The position numbers were made by a program, and so were the translations under genes. This document shows positions 8,032 through 15,224 of a stretch of DNA of 21,102 bases, piece by piece; the first letter of the stretch is position 1, and each line of letters opens with the position of its first letter. The notes beneath the pieces were generated by a model. It had not been told where the DNA came from, did no database searches, and was given only the letters and a program-made list of their open reading frames with translations. This DNA comes from Desulfovibrionaceae bacterium (GTDB lineage Bacteria > Desulfobacterota > Desulfovibrionia > Desulfovibrionales > Desulfovibrionaceae). The stretch spans positions 1 through 21,102 of the forward strand of contig JAGADT010000034.1 in assembly GCA_017613475.1 (NCBI GenBank), in the 5' to 3' direction.

Positions 8032-8271
8032 ATGTCACGTATTGAAATTCTAGAAGAACGCTGCAAGGGCTGCCTGCTGTGCACCGAGGCGTGCCCCAAG
8101 CAGCTTATCCGCCGGTCGGAACACTTCAACCGGCATGGCTATCTTGTGGCGGAATTTTCGGATGAGTCCGGCAGCTCGTGCACTGGCTGCGCCTCCTGCG
8201 CCGTGATGTGCCCTGATGTGGCCATCCGCGTTTACCGCACGCAAAAAAGCGGAAAAGGGGATAAGGCATGA
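8032..8271 (+). CDS. 2-ketoacid:ferredoxin oxidoreductase, ferredoxin-like delta subunit
   Basis: This small 79-residue protein has two ferredoxin motifs, C11-x2-C14-x2-C17-x3-C21P and C50-x2-C53-x2-C56-x3-C60P, enough for two [4Fe-4S] clusters. In four-subunit 2-oxoacid:ferredoxin oxidoreductases this subunit carries electrons from the catalytic dimer to ferredoxin. It is first in the operon; its TGA overlaps the next ATG (ATGA), and the three following genes encode the other subunits, which supports the assignment more than the sequence alone. KorD/VorD-type naming depends on the substrate, which is unknown. Confidence 0.9.
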   Translation: MSRIEILEERCKGCLLCTEACPKQLIRRSEHFNRHGYLVAEFSDESGSSCTGCASCAVMCPDVAIRVYRTQKSGKGDKA

Positions 8272-9332
8272 GCGACGAACGCATTCTCATCAAAGGCAAT
8301 GAAGCCGTAGCCTACGCCGCTGTTTCAGCCGGCTGCAAATGCTTTTTCGGCTACCCCATCACCCCGCAGAACGAAATCCCGGAAGTGCTCTCCAAAATCC
8401 TCCCCGAAAGCGGCGGGGAATTTGTGCAGGCCGAAAGCGAAGTGGGCTCGGCCAACATGCTTCTGGGGGCCGGAGCCTGCGGCGTGCGCGCCATGACTTC
8501 AACCTCAGGCCCCGGCATTGACCTCATGCAGGAGGGCATTTCCTACATGATCGGCAGCCAGATTCCGGCTGTCATCGTCAACATGAGCCGCGGCGGCCCG
8601 GGCCTTGGCAGCATCGACGCCTCCCAGGCAGACTATTTCCAGGCCACGCGCGGCGGCTCCCACGGCGCCGGGCGCACCTTTGTCTTTGCGCCCTCCACCT
8701 GCCAGGAATGCTACGACATGGTGCAGGATGCCTTTGACATCGCCTTCAAATACCGCACCCCCGTGCTCGTATTGGGCGACGCCATCATCGGCCAGCTCAA
8801 GGAGCCGGTGCTGCGCCATGCCCCGCGCAATAAGCAGGATGACAAGGCCGAAGGCTGGCGCGTTGAAGGCATGGGCGACCGCGCCCCGCGCCTGCTGAAG
8901 TCTGTCTACCTTGAAGACGGCGCCCTTGCCGCGCGCAACGAAATGCTTGAGGCCAAATACAAGGCCATGCGCGCCGACATCCGCGTGGAAACCATTGACA
9001 CCGAAGACGCGGACCTCGTGGTTGTGGCCTTCGGCTCCATGGGCCGCATTGCCAGGAGCGCCGTCCAGCTCGCCCGCGAAGCCGGGCACAAGGTCGGCCT
9101 TTTCCGCCCGCAGACGCTGTTCCCCTTCCCCTCAGAGCAGCTTGAAGAGCTGGCAAAGCAAGGAAAGCGCTTCCTTGTTATCGAACAGAACGCGGGGCAG
9201 ATGCTCGACGACGTGCGCCTGGCCATCCGACATTACGCCGACGCCGACTTCTTCGGCGTCATGCCCGGCATTTTCGTAGACGCGGAAGAACTCCTCACGC
9301 CCATTCTCGAACGCATGGGAGGTGCGAAATGA
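8268..9332 (+). CDS. vorB: 2-ketoacid:ferredoxin oxidoreductase alpha subunit (VorB/KorA type)
   Basis: The alpha subunit, with the pyruvate:ferredoxin oxidoreductase domain I and II folds, works with the TPP-binding beta subunit to oxidatively decarboxylate a 2-ketoacid to its acyl-CoA, reducing ferredoxin. The sequence KGNEAVAYAAVSAGCKCFFGYPITPQNEIPE at the N-terminus, then FVQAESEVGSANMLLGA, TSTSGPGIDLMQEGISYMIG and NMSRGGPGLGSIDASQADYFQATRGG, matches what I know of VorB (2-ketoisovalerate) proteins closely. Length 354 aa is usual. The gene overlaps its neighbours by 4 nt on both sides (ATGA). The substrate may be a branched-chain ketoacid or 2-oxoglutarate; sequence alone does not settle this. 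Confidence 0.93.
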   Translation: MSDERILIKGNEAVAYAAVSAGCKCFFGYPITPQNEIPEVLSKILPESGGEFVQAESEVGSANMLLGAGACGVRAMTSTSGPGIDLMQEGISYMIGSQIPAVIVNMSRGGPGLGSIDASQADYFQATRGGSHGAGRTFVFAPSTCQECYDMVQDAFDIAFKYRTPVLVLGDAIIGQLKEPVLRHAPRNKQDDKAEGWRVEGMGDRAPRLLKSVYLEDGALAARNEMLEAKYKAMRADIRVETIDTEDADLVVVAFGSMGRIARSAVQLAREAGHKVGLFRPQTLFPFPSEQLEELAKQGKRFLVIEQNAGQMLDDVRLAIRHYADADFFGVMPGIFVDAEELLTPILERMGGAK

Positions 9333-10105
9333 GCATCCAGCCAGGTGAAAAACTGGTCTTCGGCGCGCCGTCCACCCTTTCAGACAGGCTCACCCACTAC
9401 TGTCCCGGCTGCCACCACGGCATCGGCACCCGGCTTGTGGCGGAAGTGCTGGAAGAATTCGGCTGCATCAAGGAAACCATAGGCGTGGCCTCCGTGGGCT
9501 GCTCCGTGTTCACATACAATTACATTGTGGCAGACTGGGTGGAAGCCGCCCACGGCCGCGCCTGCGCAACCGCCACCGGCGTCAAGCGCGCGCGGCCTGA
9601 CCGCATGGTCTTCACCTACCAGGGCGACGGCGACCTTGCCGCCATTGGCTTCAACGAATCCGTCCAGGCTGCCAACCGCGGCGAGCACATCACCGTCATT
9701 TTCGTCAACAACACTATTTACGGCATGACCGGCGGGCAGATGGCGCCGACTTCCCTCATCGGCCAGAAAACCACAACCTCTCCGCGCGGGCGCAACCCGA
9801 AGAAAGAAGGCGCCCCCCTGCGCATGGCCGAGCTCCTCGCCCCGCTGGACGGCGTGGCCTTCTCCGCCCGCTGCGCGATGGATTCCGTAGCCCATGTCAA
9901 CGCCGCCAAACGCGCCATCCGCAAGGCTTTTGACGTGCAGCGCCAAAACCTCGGCTTTGGCTTTGTGGAGCTGCTTTCCGGCTGCCCCACGAACCTGCAC
10001 ATGGATCCCCTTTCAGCCAACCGCCGCGTGCGGGAAGAAATGATCCCCTACTTCCCCCTTGGCGTATTCAAAGATGTCACCGCTAACGAAAAGGCAGGCG
10101 CCTAA
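9329..10105 (+). CDS. 2-ketoacid:ferredoxin oxidoreductase beta subunit (TPP-binding)
   Basis: This subunit holds thiamine pyrophosphate and the proximal iron-sulfur cluster. The TPP motif is GDGDLAAIGFNE followed by VNN, at about residues 97-128. Four cysteines expected to bind a [4Fe-4S] cluster are C25 and C28 (YCPGCHHG), C58 (VGCSVF) and about C219 (SGCPTN). Length is 258 aa, typical for separate beta subunits. The start overlaps the alpha gene (ATGA) with GGGAGG (9317-9322) 6 nt upstream; the stop overlaps the gamma gene (TAATG). Depending on nomenclature it would be called VorA or KorB. Confidence 0.93.
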   Translation: MSIQPGEKLVFGAPSTLSDRLTHYCPGCHHGIGTRLVAEVLEEFGCIKETIGVASVGCSVFTYNYIVADWVEAAHGRACATATGVKRARPDRMVFTYQGDGDLAAIGFNESVQAANRGEHITVIFVNNTIYGMTGGQMAPTSLIGQKTTTSPRGRNPKKEGAPLRMAELLAPLDGVAFSARCAMDSVAHVNAAKRAIRKAFDVQRQNLGFGFVELLSGCPTNLHMDPLSANRRVREEMIPYFPLGVFKDVTANEKAGA

Positions 10106-10644
10106 TGGCTTACCACAATGTCATCATGGCCGGCTTCGGCGGGCAGGGCGTCATGCTCATCGGCAACCTCCTTGCCCAGGCCGGCATGGAAGAAGGGCTC
10201 AACGCAACCTTCATCCCTGTCTACGGCGTAGAAATGCGGGGCGGCACGGCCAACTGCACGGTGGTTGTTTCCAGTGATCCTGTCGGCTCCCCCATCATCA
10301 AGCGCCCGCTGGCGACCATCATCATGAACCTCCCCTCGCTGGAAAAATTCCAGCCGAGGCTCCACCCGGACGGCGTGCAGATCGTCAATGCGTCCCTCAT
10401 TGAAAAATCGAATCTGGACCCCGCCAAAAAGACCGTGTTCATTCCCGCCAACGACATGGCCAACGAACTGGGCGCCCCCAAGCTGGCAAACATGGTCGCC
10501 CTGGGCGCCTACATCAAGGCGACCGGCTGCCTGCCCATTGAGGCAGTGGAACGTGCGCTGAACCACACCATTTCCAGCCACTACGCGCACCTTATTCCGC
10601 TGAACGCCAAAGCCCTGCAGGCCGGCTACAGCTTCAAGGGCTAA
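10105..10644 (+). CDS. 2-ketoacid:ferredoxin oxidoreductase gamma subunit
   Basis: This subunit belongs to the POR gamma-domain family (KorC/VorC type). It begins with GFGGQGVMLIGNLLAQAG and carries YGVEMRGGTANCTVVVS, both typical of this domain, which in related enzymes helps bind CoA. Length 179 aa matches the family. It is the last gene of the operon; its ATG overlaps the beta stop by 1 nt and a strong terminator follows within 40 nt. All four subunits of the enzyme are therefore present in one transcript and appear intact. Confidence 0.93.
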   Translation: MAYHNVIMAGFGGQGVMLIGNLLAQAGMEEGLNATFIPVYGVEMRGGTANCTVVVSSDPVGSPIIKRPLATIIMNLPSLEKFQPRLHPDGVQIVNASLIEKSNLDPAKKTVFIPANDMANELGAPKLANMVALGAYIKATGCLPIEAVERALNHTISSHYAHLIPLNAKALQAGYSFKG

Positions 10645-10683
10645 CCCGCCCCGCAGGCAGACTCAGGCTTAGCCAAAGGACTC

Positions 10684-10719
10684 AAAAGGCACGGATTTCC
10701 ATTCCGTGCCTTTTCTTTT
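10684..10719 (+). terminator. Strong intrinsic terminator of the vor operon
   Basis: AAAAGGCACGGA (10684-10695) pairs perfectly with TCCGTGCCTTTT (10703-10714) around a 7-nt loop, followed by CTTTT. It lies 40 nt after the gamma-subunit stop. Confidence 0.9.
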
Positions 10720-10830
10720 GTATTGACTTTTATCATTTGGTCAATTAACAGAAATATTTTCTTATTCAGGCAAGCTGCCTGTCCCAAGACAGAGAACCCT
10801 TATTTTCCTGAAACAGCGCAGATTTCCTAC

Positions 10831-10858
10831 TGGACAGACGTTCCTGACGTCTTATATC
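10831..10858 (+). promoter_or_regulatory. Candidate rpoZ promoter with a palindromic spacer
   Basis: TGGACA (10831-10836), 16 nt, TATATC (10853-10858) is a plausible sigma70 promoter, starting near 10865 and giving a leader of about 30 nt before rpoZ. The spacer is almost entirely filled by the inverted repeat AGACGT-TCCTG-ACGTCT (10836-10852), a possible operator. A second AT-rich tract upstream (10719-10770) holds TTGACT (10723-10728) and an inverted repeat TTGAC/GTCAA (10723-10727, 10740-10744) and may contain another promoter. Confidence 0.5.
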
Positions 10859-10895
10859 CACAAACGGAATCCGCTTACCCTGCGAGGAGGCTCGT

Positions 10896-11129
10896 ATGGC
10901 GCACATCACTGTTGAAGACTGCCAGGAACGCATCGGGAATCGTTTTCTGCTTGTCCAGATGACCATCAAGCGGGTTCAGCAATTCCGCGAAGGCTACGAG
11001 GCACTGGTTCCTTCCACAAACAAGGAAATCGTGACGGCCCTGCGCGAAATCGCTGCCGGCAAGGTCCTTCCCGAAGACATGAGCCAATATACCGACACAA
11101 CGGCCGAACAGCAAAATCCTAACGGCTAA
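10896..11129 (+). CDS. rpoZ: RNA polymerase omega subunit
   Basis: Omega is the small subunit that binds the beta' C-terminus and helps assemble RNA polymerase. The 77-residue protein shows the family pattern: TVEDCQERIGNRFLLVQMTIKRVQQF at the start, then TNKEIVTALREIAAGKV. The ribosome-binding site GAGGAGG (10884-10890) is 5 nt from the ATG. The C-terminal 20 residues are polar and variable, as in the family. The gene stands between a terminator and dnaJ and may share a transcript with dnaJ, 90 nt downstream. Confidence 0.93.
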   Translation: MAHITVEDCQERIGNRFLLVQMTIKRVQQFREGYEALVPSTNKEIVTALREIAAGKVLPEDMSQYTDTTAEQQNPNG

Positions 11130-11169
11130 GCCCCGCCGCGGCCCATGCCCAGTGAAGCCGCGCATGCAT

Positions 11170-11185
11170 CGGCGAAGCCGTTTTT
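11170..11185 (+). terminator. Very short hairpin plus T5 between rpoZ and dnaJ
   Basis: CGGC-GAA-GCCG (11170-11180) is followed by TTTTT (11181-11185). The 4-bp stem is too short for an efficient terminator, but it could attenuate readthrough into dnaJ. Reported at low confidence. Confidence 0.2.
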
Positions 11186-11219
11186 GCCCCGTTCCGCCGG
11201 TACCGCCCCTTAATTTGCC

Positions 11220-12347
11220 ATGACCCAACGCGATTACTACGAAATCCTTGAGGTGGAACGCACCGCCTCCGCCGACGAAATCAAACGGGCCTACCGCAAA
11301 ATGGCCCTCAAGTACCACCCCGACCACAATCCCGGTGATGCCGAAGCCGAAAAGCGCTTCAAGGAAGCTGCTGAAGCCTACGAAATTCTCCGCGACCCCG
11401 ATAAACGCGCCCGCTACGACCAATACGGCCATGCCGGTGTCAACGGAGGCGGCAATTCCTTTGGCGGCTTTTCCTCCACTGAGGATATTTTCGCCCACTT
11501 CGGGGACATTTTCGGCGACATTTTCGGCTTTGGCGGCATGGGCGGGGCCAGGCGCGGGGGGCCGCGGGCGGAAGCCGGGGCGGATTTGCGCTACAACCTG
11601 ACCATCTCCTTTGAGCAGGCGGCGCGCGGCACGGAAATGACGCTGACCATCCCCCGGCAGGCCACATGCCAGGAATGCGGCGGCTCAGGCGCTGCCAAGG
11701 GCTCAACGCGCGACACATGCCCGCAGTGCCACGGCTCAGGCCAGGTGCGCCATGCCCAGGGCTTTTTCCAATTCGCCGTGACCTGCCCCAAATGCAAGGG
11801 CGCCGGCAGCATTGTCAGCCGGCCGTGCCCCAAATGCAAAGGGACAGGGCGCACCAGGGAAACCCAGGAACTTTCCGTAAAAATCCCCGCGGGCGTTGAT
11901 TCAGGCACGCGGCTCCGCCTGCGCAATGAAGGCGAGGCCGGCGTTCACGGCGGACCCAACGGCGACCTTTACGTTTTCCTTACTGTTGAAAAAAGCAAAA
12001 AATTCCGCAGGGAAGGGCAGGACCTGCTGGTAACCCGCGATATCACCTTCCCCCAGGCAGCCCTGGGCACCAAGCTGGAAATAGAAGGGCTGGACGGCCC
12101 CCTGGAACTCAAGGTTCCCAAAGGCACGCAGAGCGGCTCCGTATTCAAGATCCCCCACGAAGGCCTCCCGTATGTCGGCCAGGCTAACAAAGGCGACCTC
12201 CTGGTAGAAATCCGTGTTGTCACCCCCACGCATTTGACCAGCCGACAGGAAGAGCTGCTCCGCGAGTTTGAACAAACGGAAGAGGGGAACCCAATCTCCA
12301 AAGTCAAGAAAGCCGCCAAGAAGCTGTTCAGCGGAAAGAAATCCTGA
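11220..12347 (+). CDS. dnaJ: Chaperone protein DnaJ (type I Hsp40)
   Basis: DnaJ delivers unfolded clients to DnaK and stimulates its ATPase. All type I parts are present: J domain (residues 1-68) with H33-P34-D35, Gly/Phe-rich linker (about 70-120), four zinc-binding CxxCxGxG repeats from about residue 150 to 210 ([32 protein letters not shown]), the two client-binding beta domains, and a C-terminal Lys-rich tail. Length 375 aa is normal. The start must be at 11220 because the J domain begins there, yet no Shine-Dalgarno sequence precedes it (CCCCTTAATTTGCC). No dnaK or grpE is nearby; the neighbour is rpoZ. A terminator follows 22 nt after the stop. Confidence 0.96.
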   Translation: MTQRDYYEILEVERTASADEIKRAYRKMALKYHPDHNPGDAEAEKRFKEAAEAYEILRDPDKRARYDQYGHAGVNGGGNSFGGFSSTEDIFAHFGDIFGDIFGFGGMGGARRGGPRAEAGADLRYNLTISFEQAARGTEMTLTIPRQATCQECGGSGAAKGSTRDTCPQCHGSGQVRHAQGFFQFAVTCPKCKGAGSIVSRPCPKCKGTGRTRETQELSVKIPAGVDSGTRLRLRNEGEAGVHGGPNGDLYVFLTVEKSKKFRREGQDLLVTRDITFPQAALGTKLEIEGLDGPLELKVPKGTQSGSVFKIPHEGLPYVGQANKGDLLVEIRVVTPTHLTSRQEELLREFEQTEEGNPISKVKKAAKKLFSGKKS

Positions 12348-12368
12348 TCCGCGATTTTCCCATACAAG

Positions 12369-12400
12369 AAAAGCGCCAGACCAATGGTCCGGCGCTTTTT
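12369..12400. terminator. Bidirectional terminator between dnaJ and the BI-1 gene
   Basis: AAAAGCGCC (12369-12377) pairs with GGCGCTTTT (12391-12399), an A/C mismatch follows, then GACC (12379-12382) pairs with GGTC (12386-12389) around loop AAT. T runs flank both sides, so it can serve dnaJ (plus) and the convergent membrane-protein gene (minus). Confidence 0.85.
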
Positions 12401-12445
12401 CGTTTGAGATGAAGAGCCGCTCAATGCGCGGCTAAATCCCCTGCC

Positions 12446-13144
12446 TTAACGGCGGTCCCCAAGCAGGCGGAGACTGGCCAGGAAGAGGTTGACAAAATCA
12501 AGGTACAGGGTCAGGGCGCCAAGCAAGGCTCCGCGGCGGACAGCCGTGCCGTCCCCGTACATGCCGGAGCCAAAAGACAAGAGCTTCTGCGTGTCAAACG
12601 CCGTGAGCCCGGTGAACACAATCACGCAGATCACGCTCAGCACAAAATCCATCATGGCGCTGTGAAGGAACAAATTGACGATCGAGGCGATGATGATGCC
12701 TATCAGCCCCATGAACATGAAGCTGCCCATCGAGGTCAGGTCGCGCTTGGTCACGGCGCCGTACAGGCTCATGCACCCAAACAGCCCGCCCGTAACCGCA
12801 AAGGCCGCGAACACGGACGCGCCTGTATACACCAGGAGGACAGGGGAAAGGAAGCAGCCCATCAGCACGCTGTAGGCAATAAACAGCGCCGTCGCCGCTC
12901 CTGAAGAAAGGCGGCTGATCATGCCGGAAAGGACCATGGGCAGCGCGATAACGGCAATGCCCAGCACAACAAGGCCCACGGTGTTGCCAAAAAGGAGACT
13001 GAGCAGCGCAGGCGTGGACGCGACCATCCAGGCCGAAGCCGCCGTAAGGAGCAGCCCTACGGTCATCCAGTTATACACATGACGCATGTACCTCTGAGCG
13101 GTGCTCAAAGCCCCGGTAGCCACAGTTGATTTGAGTTCTTCCAT
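12446..13144 (-). CDS. Bax inhibitor-1/YccA family membrane protein
   Basis: This 232-residue inner-membrane protein has about seven hydrophobic segments beginning near residue 24 and the C-terminal family signature GLTAFDTQKLLSFG followed by RRGALLGALTLYLDFVNLFLASLRLLG. Bacterial BI-1/YccA proteins include a pH-sensitive calcium leak channel (B. subtilis YetJ) and the FtsH modulator YccA; the role here is unknown. I chose the ATG at 13144 because GGAGG lies 9 nt upstream; the open frame extends to 13312, but the extra 56 residues are hydrophilic, unlike the family, and cross a good promoter. It is divergent from the PfkB-family kinase gene and convergent with dnaJ. Confidence 0.92.
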   Translation of the reverse strand: MEELKSTVATGALSTAQRYMRHVYNWMTVGLLLTAASAWMVASTPALLSLLFGNTVGLVVLGIAVIALPMVLSGMISRLSSGAATALFIAYSVLMGCFLSPVLLVYTGASVFAAFAVTGGLFGCMSLYGAVTKRDLTSMGSFMFMGLIGIIIASIVNLFLHSAMMDFVLSVICVIVFTGLTAFDTQKLLSFGSGMYGDGTAVRRGALLGALTLYLDFVNLFLASLRLLGDRR

Positions 13145-13189
13145 AGGTTGCTGCCTCCATGCAGACAAGCGTAAATGAAGTCTGCGCAA

Positions 13190-13218
13190 AATATATTCAT
13201 CAAAAATCGGCATGGCAA
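13190..13218 (-). promoter_or_regulatory. Sigma70-type promoter for the BI-1 gene
   Basis: On the minus strand TTGCCA (13218-13213), a 17-nt spacer and TATATT (13195-13190) form a good promoter. Transcription would start near 13183, giving a leader of about 39 nt that contains the GGAGG ribosome-binding site. Confidence 0.65.
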
Positions 13219-13240
13219 GAGGGGATTTGCGCAATCCTTC

Positions 13241-13270
13241 TTGCAGAATACCCGTATTATCGGCTATACT
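13241..13270 (+). promoter_or_regulatory. Candidate promoter for the PfkB-family kinase
   Basis: TTGCAG (13241-13246), an 18-nt spacer and TATACT (13265-13270, five of six consensus bases) precede the kinase gene. Predicted start is near 13277, with a leader of about 86 nt. It is back to back with the BI-1 promoter, so both could share regulation. Confidence 0.5.
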
Positions 13271-13362
13271 TATGGCACGCCGTTCCCCCGCAGAGGATGA
13301 CGCCCTGTGCAAAGCCTCCAGGGGAAAGCCACTTTCAGCCTACAATAGAAAAGGATATCCGA

Positions 13363-14298
13363 ATGAGCATTTACATTTCCGGTTCCCTTGCCTTTGACAA
13401 CATCATGCAGTTCCCAGGTAGCTTCGCAGACGCCATTCTCCCGGAAAAGCTCCATATCCTGAATATTTCCTTCCTCATTGACAAGCTGACCCACAAGCGG
13501 GGCGGCACAGCCGGCAATATTGCCTACTCCCTTGCGCTCCTTGGCGAAAGGCCCTGCATCCTGTCCTCGGCAGGGCAGGACTTTGATGAATACAGGCGCG
13601 CCCTGCTTGAAATGGAACTTCCGCTGGATGGCATCCGCATTATCGACAGCGAGTACACCGCCGCCTGCTACATCATCACCGACCGCGGCAACAACCAGAT
13701 TAACGGCTTCCACCCCGCCGCAATGGACTATCCCTGCAAGGCGTCCATCCCCAGCGGCAAGGAAGGGGACTGGGGCGTTGTCTCCCCAGGCAACCTGGAT
13801 GACATGCGCTCCCTGCCGCGGCGCTTCCGTGAAAACGGCATCCCCTATATCTACGATCCCGGGCAGCAGATTCCGGCGCTCAGCGCGGAAGATCTGCTTG
13901 ACGCCATTTCCGGCGCGGACGTTGTGATCACCAATGACTACGAGCTGGAAATGATCTGCCGCAACACAGGCCGCACCAGGGCGGAAATCCGCGCACTCAC
14001 AAGCTACCTCATCACCACGCTGGGCGAGCAGGGCTCCGTGCTGAACAACGGCGCCGACGGGCACATCGACGCCGTGACCCCGACCAGGGTCAAGGACCCG
14101 ACCGGCGCCGGAGACGCGTACAGGGCGGGCTTCCTCAAGGGGCTCATCCTGGGCTTTGACATGCCCAAGGCCGCGCGCATGGGCTCCACCTGCGCCAGCT
14201 TCTGCGTGGAGCACAGCGGAACCCAGGAGCACGCCTTTTCCCTCCGCGCCTTCACAGAACGCCACTTCAGCACTTTCAACGAACGCATCCTGCTGTAG
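13363..14298 (+). CDS. PfkB-family carbohydrate/nucleoside kinase
   Basis: This cytoplasmic kinase of the ribokinase/PfkB family phosphorylates a sugar or nucleoside with ATP. Signature 1 is RGGTAGNIAYSLALLG from residue 46; signature 2 is DPTGAGDAYRAGFLKGL from D245, with D251 as the expected catalytic base. At 311 aa the length is normal. I chose the ATG at 13363 because AAGGA (13351-13355) is 7 nt upstream; a longer frame from 13159 would run through both divergent promoters. The N-terminal FDNIMQFPGSF and NISFLIDKL stretches are reminiscent of adenosine kinase-like members, but the substrate cannot be named from sequence. It appears to be a single-gene transcript. Confidence 0.9.
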   Translation: MSIYISGSLAFDNIMQFPGSFADAILPEKLHILNISFLIDKLTHKRGGTAGNIAYSLALLGERPCILSSAGQDFDEYRRALLEMELPLDGIRIIDSEYTAACYIITDRGNNQINGFHPAAMDYPCKASIPSGKEGDWGVVSPGNLDDMRSLPRRFRENGIPYIYDPGQQIPALSAEDLLDAISGADVVITNDYELEMICRNTGRTRAEIRALTSYLITTLGEQGSVLNNGADGHIDAVTPTRVKDPTGAGDAYRAGFLKGLILGFDMPKAARMGSTCASFCVEHSGTQEHAFSLRAFTERHFSTFNERILL

Positions 14299-14305
14299 CG
14301 CCTGC

Positions 14306-14325
14306 CTCCAAAGGCCGGAGTTTTT
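14306..14325 (+). terminator. Weak terminator after the PfkB-family kinase
   Basis: CTCC (14306-14309) pairs with GGAG (14317-14320) across a 7-nt loop and is followed by TTTTT (14321-14325), 8 nt after the stop codon. The stem is short, so efficiency is doubtful. Confidence 0.4.
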
Positions 14326-14490
14326 GCCAAAGGATTTGGACACCCGTGCGTCAGGACCGGAACATGCCCCCTGGATAAATCTTCGGCAAGGCGCCCCTCT
14401 TCAAACATACATGCCGCCGCAAAGACACACGCGGCGCATGACTCTTTAGAATAAAAGCGCATTTCTCCTTCAAAAGGGCCTGCTGTTCCC

Positions 14491-14519
14491 TTGACATTCC
14501 ATACGGCAGGCTCTATTTT
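14491..14519 (+). promoter_or_regulatory. Sigma70-type promoter of the ompH-lpxD-fabZ-lpxA operon
   Basis: A perfect -35 TTGACA (14491-14496), a 17-nt spacer and TATTTT (14514-14519) lie in a local AT-rich patch; the start should be near 14526. The -35 is centred inside an inverted repeat, GCCTGCTGT (14478-14486) and ACGGCAGGC (14503-14511), with eight of nine matching positions, which looks like a repressor or activator site. Confidence 0.7.
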
Positions 14520-14534
14520 TTTTCGGATTTTTCC

Positions 14535-14619
14535 CCTTGAAACAAGGCGGGCAATTCCGCCCCTTACCGGGGAATGCATCCAGGGTCCAAACAGCCGGTT
14601 CCCCAGGCAGTTCCGGCTG
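14535..14619 (+). other. Structured 5' leader of the ompH operon
   Basis: Four short perfect stems occur in the leader: CCTTG/CAAGG (14535-14539, 14543-14547), GGCGG/CCGCC (14546-14550, 14557-14561), CCCC/GGGG (14560-14563, 14569-14572) and CAGCCGG/CCGGCTG (14592-14598, 14613-14619). The first three overlap in pairs and so exclude one another. No known riboswitch class is recognised. Confidence 0.35.
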
Positions 14620-14669
14620 CATGCATGTTTTTCACATCCTATCTGCTGTTCTTGCAAGGAGTGCCCATA

Positions 14670-15224
14670 ATGAAGAAGTTCCTCATCCTCGCGGCTGTGG
14701 CCATGCTCGCCTTTGCCGCCCCGGCCTTCGCCACGGAAGTCGGCGTGTTCAATGCCTCTGAAGTCCTCGGCAAATCCGAAGTGTCCAAGGCCTACGAACG
14801 CACAATGCAGAGCAAATTCGGCGGGGAACGTGCTTCCCTGGAAAAAGAAGAAAAAGCCCTGCAGGCCAGCTATGAAAGCTTCCAGAAGCAGGCCGCCACG
14901 CTTTCGCAGAAGGCCCGCGAAGAAAAGCAGATGGACATCATGCGCAGGGGCCGCTCCCTTGAGGAAAAGCGCCGCAACCTCGCTGTGCGCGTGCAGCGCC
15001 AGATGGCGGAACTGAACGGCTCCATGGGCCGGATCGTGCTTGAAGCCGCCTCCAATGTCGCCCACAAACGCGGCCTCGACCTCATCCTTGACGCCGCAGC
15101 CGGCGGGATTGGTTTTGCCTCCCCCAAAACGGACGTTACCAGCGATATGCTGAGCGAAGTGAACGGCGTCTGGAGAAAATACGGCAGCAAGTTCCCGCCC
15201 GCTTCTTCCGCGAGCAAGAAGTAA
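14670..15224 (+). CDS. OmpH/Skp-family periplasmic chaperone
   Basis: Skp/OmpH chaperones hold unfolded outer-membrane proteins in the periplasm on the way to the BAM complex. The 184-residue precursor begins with a clear signal peptide ([21 protein letters not shown], cleavage after AFA). The mature protein opens with [24 protein letters not shown], typical of the family, then a long charged helical arm (about residues 50-110, rich in K, E, Q and R) and a C-terminal [25 protein letters not shown] body segment. I chose the ATG at 14670 because AAGGAG (14656-14661) is 8 nt upstream; an upstream in-frame ATG at 14574 would spoil the signal peptide. Its TAA overlaps the lpxD start (TAATG). Confidence 0.9.
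   Translation: MKKFLILAAVAMLAFAAPAFATEVGVFNASEVLGKSEVSKAYERTMQSKFGGERASLEKEEKALQASYESFQKQAATLSQKAREEKQMDIMRRGRSLEEKRRNLAVRVQRQMAELNGSMGRIVLEAASNVAHKRGLDLILDAAAGGIGFASPKTDVTSDMLSEVNGVWRKYGSKFPPASSASKK

Larger units (their letters stand above)
14299..14669 (+). other. 371-nt intergenic region upstream of ompH
   Basis: No credible gene lies here. It holds a weak terminator for the kinase gene (14306-14325), an imperfect 10-bp hairpin (CATGC-C-GCCGC 14410-14420 with GCGGCGCATG 14431-14440, one bulge), the ompH promoter (14491-14519) and a leader of about 140 nt with several stems (14535-14619). A small non-coding RNA around 14330-14460 cannot be excluded, but I see no promoter and terminator pair for one. 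Confidence 0.5.

Noticed and set aside
10723..10962. 79-codon plus-strand open frame overlapping the rpoZ start
   Set aside because: It lies in the AT-rich promoter region, has no ribosome-binding site and overlaps the clear rpoZ start in another frame.
13159..13362. N-terminal extensions of the kinase (to 13159) and the BI-1 protein (to 13312)
   Set aside because: Both would read through good promoter elements; the shorter starts have proper ribosome-binding sites and match family lengths.
14004..14459. Minus-strand frame starting near 14459 (MRFYSKESCAAC...) with AAGGAG nearby
   Set aside because: The AAGGAG is only 2 nt from the ATG, most of the frame is antisense to the PfkB kinase, and no family is recognisable. 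The cysteine-rich start caught my eye but is not enough.
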